The translations under genes were made by a program, and so were the position numbers. This document shows, one piece after another, positions 1-8,675 of a DNA stretch of 64,000 nt. The DNA is from Bacteroidota bacterium. Lineage in GTDB: Bacteria; Bacteroidota; Bacteroidia; B-17B0; Aurantibacillaceae. How positions within the stretch are numbered: the first letter of the stretch is position 1; every line of letters starts with the position of its first letter. The notes beneath the pieces were generated by a model that worked only from the letters and a program-made list of their open reading frames with translations, was not told the DNA's origin and did not search any database. The DNA is taken from NCBI GenBank assembly GCA_030681615.1, contig JAUXSA010000016.1:26904-90903 (forward strand). Reading direction: 5' to 3'.

Positions 1-228
1 TGGCAAGAACTAATTATTTCAACTTATTTATTTTGCAAAAATCAACCTTTTTAGAACTTTTATTTGCAAAAAATGCAAAAAGCCAGAGCTGGTTTTGATG
101 AAAATATACTTTTTTTCAAAATTCAAAGACCTTCCAAAAACCCTTTTATTTTTCCGTAAGTTTTCACGCCTCGTTAAGCCGACTTTTGTTTTATAAATTA
201 TTAATTAACTAGATAAAATAAAACACAA

Positions 229-1404
229 ATGAAAACACAACTACTGGTATTAGCTTTTATGATCGCAGGTTTTTTTATGAAAGCACAAACATGGACCTCT
301 TACGATCAAACAAACGGTTTAGCGGATAACAATGTACAAGCTATTGCAATAGATGCTTATGGTAATAAATGGTTTGGTACTTATGGCAGCGGCATCTCTA
401 AATTTGATGGTACTAACTGGACAACCTTTAGCGTTAACGATGGATTAGTGAATGATTATGTAAGAGTAATTAAAATTGATGCATTCGGAAATTTATGGAT
501 CGGAACCGATGGCGGTGTTTCAAAGTTTAATGGAACCACCTGGACAAATTATACAACATTTGAAGGCCTATCTAATAATCTTGTTTATGCTATTGAAATA
601 GATGCAACAGGCAATAAATGGTTTGCTACAAATATGGGTGTTTCAAAATTTAATGATGTTAGCTGGACCATTTATACAAGTGCAAATGGTTTGGCAAATA
701 ATATTGTACCGGGTATGGCCATAGATCAGGCAAATAATTTATGGTTTGGTACCTGGGGTGGAGGAGTATCTAAATTTGATGGTAATAATTGGACAACTTA
801 TTCGCAGGCAAATTATGTGCACGTTGTAAAACCTGATGCGGGTGGAAATATTTGGTTTGGCACTTCAACAGGTTTAAAAAAATTTGATGGAACGCTTTGG
901 ACTAACTATACAACCACCAATGGTTTACCTGCAAATAATGTACATGCCATAGCTATTGACCAGTTTAATAATAAATGGTTCGGCACAAACGCAGCAGGTA
1001 TTTCAAAATATAATGGCAGCGCTTTTACAAATTACAATACAAGCAATGGTTTAATTGGCGATATGGTAAATACTTCTATTATTGATAATGCAGGAAATTT
1101 ATGGGTGGGCACCATGGATGGCGTTTCGCTTTATACAGCATCTGTTAGTGGAATAGCCGAAAATAAAATAACAAAGAGCTTTTCTTTATATCCTAATCCA
1201 GCAACAGATTTAATTAAAATAAATTCAGAAAATGAATTAGTTGGTTTAAATTATATTATAACGGATAATACCGGCAGGCAGCTGTTAAGCGGAGAAATTA
1301 CACATTCAACAACTGAAATAGAAATAAAAGATCTGCCCGCCGGTATTTATATTTTCCAGGTCGCGGCAATAAATGGCCAAAGATGTAAAGTTGTAAAAAA
1401 TTAG
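229..1404 (+). CDS. Secreted propeller-repeat protein with T9SS sorting domain
   Basis: The 391-residue product has a signal peptide (about residues 1-19, ending KAQ) and then about seven repeats of roughly 45 residues built on NKWFGT / GVSKFDG / WTTY. This is the pattern of two-component-regulator propeller (ligand-binding beta-propeller) repeats. The last ~75 residues, beginning at SLYPNPATD, match a type A C-terminal domain of the type IX secretion system. The protein is therefore probably exported and anchored at or released from the cell surface. No histidine kinase or other signalling module is attached, so a regulatory role is not supported. The ligand is unknown. A strong hairpin follows the stop, so it looks like a single-gene unit. 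Confidence 0.85.
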   Translation: MKTQLLVLAFMIAGFFMKAQTWTSYDQTNGLADNNVQAIAIDAYGNKWFGTYGSGISKFDGTNWTTFSVNDGLVNDYVRVIKIDAFGNLWIGTDGGVSKFNGTTWTNYTTFEGLSNNLVYAIEIDATGNKWFATNMGVSKFNDVSWTIYTSANGLANNIVPGMAIDQANNLWFGTWGGGVSKFDGNNWTTYSQANYVHVVKPDAGGNIWFGTSTGLKKFDGTLWTNYTTTNGLPANNVHAIAIDQFNNKWFGTNAAGISKYNGSAFTNYNTSNGLIGDMVNTSIIDNAGNLWVGTMDGVSLYTASVSGIAENKITKSFSLYPNPATDLIKINSENELVGLNYIITDNTGRQLLSGEITHSTTEIEIKDLPAGIYIFQVAAINGQRCKVVKN

Positions 1405-1410
1405 ATCTTT

Positions 1411-1443
1411 AAGCCTGTCGTTTTTGGGCAGGCTCTTTTTTGT
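1411..1443 (+). terminator. Rho-independent terminator after the propeller gene
   Basis: AGCCTG and CAGGCT arms enclose a short loop and are followed by a run of six T. It lies 7 bases after the stop codon of the propeller gene. Confidence 0.7.
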
Positions 1444-1530
1444 CTTGTCTGACATTTGTAAGAAAAATCACTTTATTGTATCCTAATATTATTTGGTTCA
1501 TAATATCTTTAGTGCATCAACCAATAAAAT

Positions 1531-1980
1531 ATGAAGAAGATAATTTTACTTATAATATTTCCTTTTATAGGATTTACGCAGAACAATACATTAGAAGGGC
1601 AAAATGGATTTAAAAACTATGTATTTGGTACTTCCCCAAATGAACTTAAAAATCTTACACTTGAGATAGATGAGGATAATACCAAGCTTTATTCATTACC
1701 GGAAGATAATATTAAAATTGAAGGTGTAGAATTTGAATATATAAGGGTAACGTTCTCCAAAAATAAATTATCAACCATTTCAGTTCAAACGAAAAATGCA
1801 ACGGGCCCTAAGTTTCTCGAAGTATTAAAAGAAAATTATGGTGAACCCAAATTGAACGCTGCAAGGAAAAGCTTTGAATGGGCAAGTTCAAACATGCTGG
1901 TTATTTATGAAAAAAATAATTCGGGGAAAGACGCATCAATTTCTTTTTATGGCAAAAAGATCTTAGAAAGTAAGCGATAA
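1531..1980 (+). CDS. Small secreted protein of unknown function
   Basis: The 149-residue protein starts with a short hydrophobic signal peptide (KKIILLIIFPFIGFTQ). It continues as a soluble, lysine- and asparagine-rich domain with no transmembrane segment or cysteine pair. I do not recognise the family. A FVFGTSPNEL-like beginning of the mature part followed by VRVTFSKNKLSTI and YGEP resembles small periplasmic proteins of Bacteroidota, but this is only a shape similarity. It stands alone between two other exported proteins on the same strand. Confidence 0.6.
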   Translation: MKKIILLIIFPFIGFTQNNTLEGQNGFKNYVFGTSPNELKNLTLEIDEDNTKLYSLPEDNIKIEGVEFEYIRVTFSKNKLSTISVQTKNATGPKFLEVLKENYGEPKLNAARKSFEWASSNMLVIYEKNNSGKDASISFYGKKILESKR

Positions 1981-2124
1981 AACTTCTTAATAGATCATAT
2001 ACATTCAGCTCAGCCTTAATTATCAACCGATCAGATTAAGCCAGCAGCTTTTTTAGGTCAAAATATTGTAGGTTTCACGCGTATCTTTTGGTATTTTGTG
2101 CATTATTTGCTTGAGAATAGATAT

Positions 2125-3339
2125 ATGGTTAAAACTATTACTTTCTTTTTATTTAGCACTTTCCTCTGTATTTCGAAATTGGCTAATGCCCAATTAAGTA
2201 TTGATACAATATTATCTGCCGAAGAAATGGTTAAAACTATTTTTGCCGATAAAGCAGAGGTTTCTAAAATTGAGAATGTAAAATACAAAGGCTATAAAAA
2301 GTCGCTGGGCATTTTTAATTGCACAATGGTTCACAACAAAGTTATTTCAAAAGGACTTATTCTCTCTACCGGAAATGTATTTCATGCTATAGGCCCTAAT
2401 GATACACCCGACAGAAGTTCTAAAACACAGAATAATACTGACGCTTCGTTGAGCTCAATTGCAAAAGGCCCGGCATATGACGCGGCCATTTTAGAGTTTG
2501 ATTTTATACCGGCAGATGACAGTATTGCGTTTAATTATTTTTTTGCTTCTGAAGAATATCCTGAATATGTAAGTAAAAATGTGAATGATATATTTGGTTT
2601 TTTTCTGAGTAGCGAGGATCCGCCTGGCAGAAGGAATTTAGCTTTATTAGAACGTCATATACCGATAACAGTCGACAATATAAATTCGATAGCAAATAAA
2701 AAATATTTTATCCGCAATTATCCGTGGGATCCGGAAAATCCTCAGAAATTTGAGCACAATAAGCCCGCTGGAGAGATGGCCTCCACTTTTCAGTTCGATG
2801 GTTTTACAGTTGTGCTTCATGCAGGCGCAAAAGTTATTCCCGGAAAGAAATATCATATTAAAATAGCTATTGCCGATGTAGGCGATAGGCTGTATGATTC
2901 TGCCATATTTTTAGAAGCAGGATCATTTAAAATAATGTCGTCAAAGATCATTTCGTTTGAGCAATGGGCAAAAAAGGAATTTGGTGATAAGATAATCAAC
3001 GATCTTGGTAATACAGTATCGATCAATTTGAGTATAAATTTTGAAACGGCTTCTTATAAAATTGAAGGTGCCGAATCGTTCACCCAATTAAATAAAGTGC
3101 TAAACCTACTAAATAAAGATCCTAAGATAAAAGTTGAGATAAATGGTCATACTGATAATAATGGTGTAAAAGAAGAGAACAAGATCTTATCTTTAAACCG
3201 TGCAAAAACTGTAACAGACTATTTAGTGTCAAAAGGAATAAAAGCAGGAAGGATCACTTATAATGGTTTTGGCGATTTAAAACCTATTAGCGAAAATAAA
3301 GCGCTTAATAGGAGGGTAGAGTTTGTGTTTGTGAGGTAG
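2125..3339 (+). CDS. Choice-of-anchor L protein with C-terminal OmpA-like domain
   Basis: The N-terminus holds a signal peptide when translation begins at the ATG at 2125 (MVKTITFFLF, cleavage after ANAQ). An in-frame ATG at 2098 would add nine residues before the signal and is less likely. The central ~200 residues carry the choice-of-anchor L pattern: ILSTG, DAAILEFDF, FNYFFASEEYPEYV, DIFGFFLS. The last ~110 residues form an OmpA/MotB-like peptidoglycan-binding domain: INFETASYKIE, EINGHTDNNG, NRAKTV, GFGDLKPI, NRRVEFVF. The protein is probably cell-envelope associated, linking a surface module to peptidoglycan. No neighbouring partner gene suggests a specific process. Confidence 0.85.
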   Translation: MVKTITFFLFSTFLCISKLANAQLSIDTILSAEEMVKTIFADKAEVSKIENVKYKGYKKSLGIFNCTMVHNKVISKGLILSTGNVFHAIGPNDTPDRSSKTQNNTDASLSSIAKGPAYDAAILEFDFIPADDSIAFNYFFASEEYPEYVSKNVNDIFGFFLSSEDPPGRRNLALLERHIPITVDNINSIANKKYFIRNYPWDPENPQKFEHNKPAGEMASTFQFDGFTVVLHAGAKVIPGKKYHIKIAIADVGDRLYDSAIFLEAGSFKIMSSKIISFEQWAKKEFGDKIINDLGNTVSINLSINFETASYKIEGAESFTQLNKVLNLLNKDPKIKVEINGHTDNNGVKEENKILSLNRAKTVTDYLVSKGIKAGRITYNGFGDLKPISENKALNRRVEFVFVR

Positions 3340-3474
3340 TGCCGGTAAAAATGTTTGTTATACTTCACGTCACACAATATATTAAAATAGGTTAAGGTCG
3401 TTATTATGGTTTTTCAGGCTCCCTACTTTAAACTTTAGTCTGGCATGATTTGTTGTATATAAAAAATAAGTAAA

Positions 3475-4284
3475 ATGAAACAGATAAAAAACATCATCGT
3501 TGCTACCGATTTCTCCATTACCGCGCGTAATGCATATCGTTATGCAAGTGCATTGGCAAACACATTAAATGCTGGTCTTACAGTTGTTCATATAAAAGAG
3601 GGCCTCCCTAATAATGAGGATCAAGGATTAATAAGAGATATCGAGCAACTTATAGCAGAAGAGAATAGTGCCACCCCTAATATAATAGAAAGAAATGTCA
3701 ATATAAAAATATTACAGGGCGATCCGGTTATGGTTCTAACAGAGTTGTCAAATAATACTGAAACTGATTTAATAGTTATTGGCACAACCGGCTTATCAGA
3801 TGTATTGGCCAAAATATTTGGATCGGTATCTATTAAAGTTTCTAATAAAGCACGATGCCCTGTTATATTAGTGCCAAGAGACGCGAAATGGGAGCCTATT
3901 AAAAATATTATGTTCGCGAGCAATTATGACTCTGCAACTAAACAGGTTGTACAGTATATAACTTCTTTTGCTACGGCTATACAAGCAAAAATTCATTTTG
4001 TAAATATAAAAAAAGCACATCTTTCACCTGAAGAAAAGGAAAAGGAGTGGGATCAATTTATTGTAGAGGTTGAGTCTGGTCTATCACATGAAAAGCATAC
4101 AATTTATGGAGATTATCCAGTAGATAGATTAAAAAAATATAGTGAAAAAAATAATATAAATTTGTTAGCATTTGTAAGTAAACACCGTAATTTTTGGGAG
4201 AATTTAATGCATGAAAGTATTACTGAAAACATGGCGTTATCTGTTATTACACCATTAATGGTAATGCATATTGATGATGAATAA
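3475..4284 (+). CDS. Universal stress protein, two Usp domains
   Basis: The 269-residue protein has two tandem UspA folds. The first (about residues 1-140) has the typical NIIVATDFS start and the nucleotide-binding GTTGLSDVLAKIFGSVS..CPVILVP loop (G-2x-G-9x-G(S/T)). The second (about 145-269) begins KNIMFASNYD and has lost the glycine-rich loop. One active and one degenerate domain is common in Bacteroidota. It is a cytosolic protein, likely involved in stress adaptation. It is transcribed alone on the plus strand, and no operator is evident. Confidence 0.88.
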   Translation: MKQIKNIIVATDFSITARNAYRYASALANTLNAGLTVVHIKEGLPNNEDQGLIRDIEQLIAEENSATPNIIERNVNIKILQGDPVMVLTELSNNTETDLIVIGTTGLSDVLAKIFGSVSIKVSNKARCPVILVPRDAKWEPIKNIMFASNYDSATKQVVQYITSFATAIQAKIHFVNIKKAHLSPEEKEKEWDQFIVEVESGLSHEKHTIYGDYPVDRLKKYSEKNNINLLAFVSKHRNFWENLMHESITENMALSVITPLMVMHIDDE

Positions 4285-4333
4285 GTTGATAGTTATTTTT
4301 TGTATACGAATAGTTGCACTGATTTTCTGAAAA

Positions 4334-4681
4334 ATGATTTCTAAAATGAAAAATATAATTACACTTTTTGGAATTTTATTCTTTACCCAGGTTGTATCTG
4401 CGCAAAAAATAAGTGATGATTTTACTGGTAGATGGAAAGCGCCAAAAGGTGCTATTATAATTGTTACAAAAACTACGGATGGTTATATTGGTAAAACAGA
4501 ATTAGAAAAAGCAGTAGTATTGAAAGATGTAAAATTTGCGAATGATAAATGGACGGCCATAGTTTTAAATCCAAAAGAAAATTTAGTTGCCAATTGCGAA
4601 TTAGTCTTGCAGCAAAGTAAACTAAAAATTATTGTAAGAAAAGGAATATTGTATAGAACAATTATTTGGGTAAAACAATAA
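4334..4681 (+). CDS. Small secreted protein, DUF2147-like
   Basis: The 115-residue product begins with a signal peptide (MKNIITLFGILFFTQVVSAQ); ATGs at 4334 and 4346 are both possible starts. The mature part begins with DDFTGRWKAPKGAIIIV and continues as a short beta-rich domain. The GxW plus lipocalin-like beta pattern resembles DUF2147 proteins, which are usually longer, so this assignment is tentative. It is the last host gene before the accessory island. No function can be given. Confidence 0.6.
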   Translation: MISKMKNIITLFGILFFTQVVSAQKISDDFTGRWKAPKGAIIIVTKTTDGYIGKTELEKAVVLKDVKFANDKWTAIVLNPKENLVANCELVLQQSKLKIIVRKGILYRTIIWVKQ

Positions 4682-4720
4682 AACTCCAATCTAGTATTGT
4701 AAATGCCGTGAAATAACCCT

Positions 4721-4939
<219 letters not shown>

Positions 4940-5038
4940 CTACATTCGAACGAAATCCTTGAAGAATTGAAGAAATTAACCAATTTGAGGATTTAGATTT
5001 TATCATTGTAAAATGCTGAAGAAACCCATTTTACCGCC

Positions 5039-5062
5039 ATTGACGATAAATTTAGTGTCAAT
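5039..5062. repeat. ATTGAC/GTCAAT inverted repeat at island left end
   Basis: ATTGAC and GTCAAT are separated by 12 bases. The adjoining 14-mer CCATTGACGATAAA recurs exactly at 36977-36990. It may be a protein-binding site related to the TTGACG repeats before the recombination genes. The 4682-5069 interval otherwise holds only the GIY-YIG remnant. Confidence 0.4.
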
Positions 5063-5069
5063 GTGCCGA

Positions 5070-5759
5070 TTAAAGTAAATCAATAAATACCTTCATATAA
5101 TAGACCCCCACAAAAAGTAGGGCTAAACCACTAACAATTTGTATTGTGCGTCTTAGCCAAGAAAGTCGAGCAAAACGAGTTACTGCGCCCGAAAAGAATC
5201 CAACTAATAAAAAAGGTAATCCTCTACCGATCCCGAAAGAAAAAGCAAGTATAAGTCCGTAAAAAGCACTCCCTTGCGTTGCTGCAACAGCTAAGAGTAA
5301 TAAAAGAGGCGCTGCTGAAGTACCCAGACTAAAAATAAATCCATAAATAAAACTTCCTCCTATTCCGGGTTTTCTTAGTGCAGCTAACTTATCGGTTTTT
5401 ATTCGTGGGCCATAAAAGGCAATAATAGCAGCTAACACCGAAATAAGAACCATTGCTAAAGCCCAATATTTTCCAAAGCTTTCAGTAAGAACAATTCCTA
5501 ACCTACCTGCCAACGCTCCAAGAATAGTCAGGTTAACAACTATACCCGAAAAAAAAGCAAACGCAACTAAAAAGCCTTGTTTTGAGGATTTGTCCTCCGA
5601 GGTACTACTTACTAATCCCGCTACCCCAATACCAACAGGAAGCGTACAAGGACACACTCCACTTGCAACAATTCCTGCGAGGAGGGCAACTCCAAGACTT
5701 AAAACAGAACCTTCCGGTAAATTTGAGCCAAAGCTCTTTAAAAATTCTTCAAGTGTCAT
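5070..5759 (-). CDS. CcdA/DsbD-like thiol-electron transporter
   Basis: The 229-residue membrane protein has about six hydrophobic helices, with a CPCTLPVG motif in the first (residues ~35-42). The Cys-Pro-Cys arrangement and GIGRGLPFLLVG in the later half are typical of CcdA and the DsbD transmembrane domain. These move reducing equivalents from cytosolic thioredoxin to the periplasm. CcdA normally has a second conserved cysteine in helix 4. Here the matching region (GTSAAPLLLLLAV) has none, so thiol transfer may be altered or the protein may act in metal transport. It is the last gene of the CsoR-controlled unit, 16 bases after the thiolase gene. Confidence 0.75.
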   Translation of the reverse strand: MTLEEFLKSFGSNLPEGSVLSLGVALLAGIVASGVCPCTLPVGIGVAGLVSSTSEDKSSKQGFLVAFAFFSGIVVNLTILGALAGRLGIVLTESFGKYWALAMVLISVLAAIIAFYGPRIKTDKLAALRKPGIGGSFIYGFIFSLGTSAAPLLLLLAVAATQGSAFYGLILAFSFGIGRGLPFLLVGFFSGAVTRFARLSWLRRTIQIVSGLALLFVGVYYMKVFIDLL

Positions 5760-5775
5760 ATTCTTTGGTTATCTA

Positions 5776-7056
5776 TTATTTTTCCATAATCATTGTAATT
5801 CCTTGTCCCCTTGCTGCGCATATTGAAATAAATCCCTTGCCTGATCCTTTCTCATGGAGTAATTTTGCCATTGTAGCTATAACACGAGTACCCGTAGCTG
5901 CGAAAGGGTGACCAGCGGGAATGCTACTACCTGTAACATTCATTTTTGCCCTATCAATATTACCTAATGGTTGATCTATTCCAAATGATTTTGAAAGATC
6001 TGCGCTACCCCATATTTTTAATGTTGCCAAAACTTGTGCAGAGAAAGCTTCATGAATCTCATAAAAGTCAAAATCCTGTAAATTCATCCCTGCTTTTTTT
6101 AGCATTCGGGAAGATGCATGAATAGGCGCAAGTAAAAGATTTTGTTTATTCTTCAAGTATTCAATAGTCGCTATTTCTGCAAAAGTAATGTAAGCCAATA
6201 CTGGCAAATTGTGAGTGCGTGCCCATTCTTCACTTGCTAATAATATACATGAAGCCCCGTCCGTTAAAGCGGAAGAGTTACCCGCAGTTAGTGTACCCTT
6301 CTGCTTGTCAAAGGCAGGTTTCAGTTTTGCTAATTTTTCTAAACTGGTATCTGTTCTTAAATTATTGTCACGATTCAAACCTAAATAAGGGCTAAGCATA
6401 TCATCAAAAAAACCTCTCTCATAAGCCTTAGCCATTTTCTGATGGCTTTCTAAAGCAAACTTATCCTGCTCTTCACGAGATATACCGTAATGTTTGGCTG
6501 TGATTTCTGTATGACCTCCCATTGTTAATCCGGTGCGAGGTTCAGTATTAGGTGGAACAACAGGGTGTAGATCACTTAACCTAATTTTAATTAATTGTTT
6601 GATCTTCTCCATCGTAGTTTTACTTCTACGTGTATTAAGCAGTATTTTTCTGAGCCTTTCACCTAAAACAAGGGGAACATTACTTGTGGAATCAACACCA
6701 CCTGCAATTCCTACTTCAATTTGTCCTAAAGCAATTTTATTAGCTATATAAATGGCAGCCTCAATTCCTGTATCACAAGCTTGTTGTATATCACATGCGG
6801 GCGTTCCGGGATCAAGCGAAGTGTTTAAAACACATTCACGCATAAATATAGATTCCCATGTATGTTTTATCACAGCTCCTCCCGCCACTTCACCCAATAG
6901 CTCACCTTTTAAATTGTAACGATCTATTAAACCGTTAAGAGCAGCAGTCATCATGTCTATATTGCCAACTTCAGCATAAGCCGTATTTTGACGGGCAAAT
7001 GGTATCCGGTTGTATCCAACAACTGCAACTCTTTGAATCTCTCTGTTAATTAACAT
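5776..7056 (-). CDS. Thiolase (acetyl-CoA C-acyltransferase, FadI-like)
   Basis: The 426-residue protein has the thiolase active-site residues in order: the nucleophilic cysteine in QQACDTGIEAA (about residue 89), HEAFSAQ, GHPFAATGTR, and the second cysteine in CAARGQG near the C-terminus. HEAF in place of NEAF and the overall length fit the FadI/trifunctional-beta branch. The expected reaction is reversible thiolytic cleavage of 3-ketoacyl-CoA. It is embedded between an HMA-domain lipoprotein and a CcdA-like protein in a metal-regulated operon, with no other beta-oxidation gene nearby. That is an odd place for a catabolic thiolase, and its substrate here is unknown. Confidence 0.85.
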   Translation of the reverse strand: MLINREIQRVAVVGYNRIPFARQNTAYAEVGNIDMMTAALNGLIDRYNLKGELLGEVAGGAVIKHTWESIFMRECVLNTSLDPGTPACDIQQACDTGIEAAIYIANKIALGQIEVGIAGGVDSTSNVPLVLGERLRKILLNTRRSKTTMEKIKQLIKIRLSDLHPVVPPNTEPRTGLTMGGHTEITAKHYGISREEQDKFALESHQKMAKAYERGFFDDMLSPYLGLNRDNNLRTDTSLEKLAKLKPAFDKQKGTLTAGNSSALTDGASCILLASEEWARTHNLPVLAYITFAEIATIEYLKNKQNLLLAPIHASSRMLKKAGMNLQDFDFYEIHEAFSAQVLATLKIWGSADLSKSFGIDQPLGNIDRAKMNVTGSSIPAGHPFAATGTRVIATMAKLLHEKGSGKGFISICAARGQGITMIMEK

Positions 7057-7083
7057 GACATATATTTTAGAATAATTTGGTGT

Positions 7084-7440
7084 CTACTTAGGGGTTCCTG
7101 CGGTATAACCAAGTTCATTAAAAACCTTTACCATAGAGTCAGGTAAAACAATTTTATCATTGTAAGAAACTGTTACATTTCTTTTCTCAAGACTTACTTC
7201 AACTTTATTAACTCCCTCCATAGTAGAAATAGTTTTTTTAACTCTTGATACACAAGCCCCACAAGTCATGCCTTCTATGGGAATAGTTGTGGTTTTAAGA
7301 TTTTCCTGCGAAATAGCAGCAGTATTATCTTCAGCTTTTTTATTTTTCTCTGCGCAACTTGTTATCAGAGTTGAAAATAAAAGGAGAAATCCTATCGCTA
7401 TCATTGTCAGAGGATGAGTGATGTTATTTTTTGCTTTCAT
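7084..7440 (-). CDS. HMA-domain lipoprotein (periplasmic metal-binding)
   Basis: The 118-residue protein has a signal sequence with a lipobox-like STLITSC around residue 29, a charged linker, and one heavy-metal-associated domain with the CxxC pair in GMTCGACV. It should bind a soft metal ion at the membrane surface, as MerP- or CopZ-like chaperones do. Its ATG overlaps the stop of the upstream oxidase gene by 4 bases, indicating translational coupling. It is a third HMA module in the same transcript, besides the ATPase and the first gene. Confidence 0.85.
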   Translation of the reverse strand: MKAKNNITHPLTMIAIGFLLLFSTLITSCAEKNKKAEDNTAAISQENLKTTTIPIEGMTCGACVSRVKKTISTMEGVNKVEVSLEKRNVTVSYNDKIVLPDSMVKVFNELGYTAGTPK

Positions 7441-8675
7441 TGAATTGAGGTTTTATGATTTGAATTTTCATTATTAGTTAAACTTTGTAATCTTTCTTCA
7501 GAGAGTAAAAATGGTTCTATTGGAAACGATAGTTGATCTTCATTAATCATTTCGGAAATCAATAAACCTGTTAATGGTGAGTTTAATATCCCTGTTCTAA
7601 AATGTCCGCATGCGTTAATATAGCCTTCCACTCCTTTAACCTTGCCTAATATTGGTAATTCATCCGCAGTACCGGGACGTAATCCCGACCATACTCTTTT
7701 TACTTTTGCTTTTTCAAGAAACGGAATAGCCCTTACAGCTCCCTTGCAGAGACTATTGATTGCAGAAGGTGTTATGTCGGTATTGAAACCGGTCTCTTCT
7801 GTAGTGCTGCCTATAATTATTTCTCCATGATGTTTTTGAGCGATATAACAATCATTTGTGGAGATACAGGCTGAAAGTATCTTAGGCATTGCTTCAGTTC
7901 CAATAATTTGTCCTCTTACTGGATAAACCGGAATTTCAACCCCTGCCATTTCACCGACTTGGGCAGCCCATGCTCCGGCAGCATTTACAACATATTTACT
8001 TGGAAAAAATCCCGCCTTGGTTTCAACTCCACTTACCCTTCCTGCATTTATTTTTATTCCAGTTACTTCTGTATGGGTAATAATTGTTGCACCTAATTTT
8101 CTTGCAGCTTCACGATAACCATCTGCCAAGGCGTAGGGATTAACCTGATTATCTCCGTTAAAACGTAAAGCACCAAGAATATTATGTGTAATAGCAGGTT
8201 CCGAATGTTTTACTTCAAAAGGCGTTAACCAATCAATACGAGAATTACCACAAGGACAATTACCATAAAGAGTTTTGGCGAATGCAACATCAGCATCGTC
8301 ATACATTAAAAATAAAAGCGAAGTTTCTTCGTACTCAAAATCAATACCCGATAATTCTTTTATTGCTCCTGTAAGACTTGGAAACATTTCGTTAGACTGA
8401 ATTGCAAAGTCAAGAAAGCTTTTTGGTAATTGTGGCGGAATATGTGAATCCGCAGGTAGAAGACCTTTTTCTATCATTGCCTTATGAAAGATTACGCCAC
8501 ATCCCAAACCAATAGACTCTCCCAATGGCCACAAGCCACCTGCGGAAGCAGATGTTGCACGCCCTCTTTTGGGTTGGTCAATAAGCATTACATTGATGCC
8601 TTTCTTCGCAACATAGTAAGCCACAGCACAGCCAATTACTCCACCCCCGATAATTATGACTTCATTATTTTTCAT
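7437..8675 (-). CDS. FAD-dependent amine oxidoreductase (HcnC-like subunit)
   Basis: The 412-residue protein of the DAO/glycine oxidase family has the dinucleotide-binding motif IIIGGGVIGCAVAYYVAKKG at the very N-terminus and a C-terminal SGLRPGTADELPILG...GHFRTGI signature. Length and gene order match the third subunit of three-part oxidases such as hydrogen cyanide synthase (HcnC), opine oxidase and hydroxyproline/D-amino-acid dehydrogenases. It probably oxidises an amino acid C-N bond. It overlaps the preceding gene by 11 bases and the following HMA lipoprotein gene by 4. The substrate cannot be read from sequence, so no symbol is given. Confidence 0.8.
   Translation of the reverse strand: MKNNEVIIIGGGVIGCAVAYYVAKKGINVMLIDQPKRGRATSASAGGLWPLGESIGLGCGVIFHKAMIEKGLLPADSHIPPQLPKSFLDFAIQSNEMFPSLTGAIKELSGIDFEYEETSLLFLMYDDADVAFAKTLYGNCPCGNSRIDWLTPFEVKHSEPAITHNILGALRFNGDNQVNPYALADGYREAARKLGATIITHTEVTGIKINAGRVSGVETKAGFFPSKYVVNAAGAWAAQVGEMAGVEIPVYPVRGQIIGTEAMPKILSACISTNDCYIAQKHHGEIIIGSTTEETGFNTDITPSAINSLCKGAVRAIPFLEKAKVKRVWSGLRPGTADELPILGKVKGVEGYINACGHFRTGILNSPLTGLLISEMINEDQLSFPIEPFLLSEERLQSLTNNENSNHKTSIQ

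Noticed and set aside
229..1404. Hybrid two-component sensor
   Set aside because: The propeller repeats are followed by a T9SS sorting domain, not by a transmembrane helix, Y_Y_Y domain or histidine kinase.
5776..7056. Fatty-acid degradation operon
   Set aside because: Only the thiolase is present; no acyl-CoA dehydrogenase, hydratase or hydroxyacyl dehydrogenase lies nearby.
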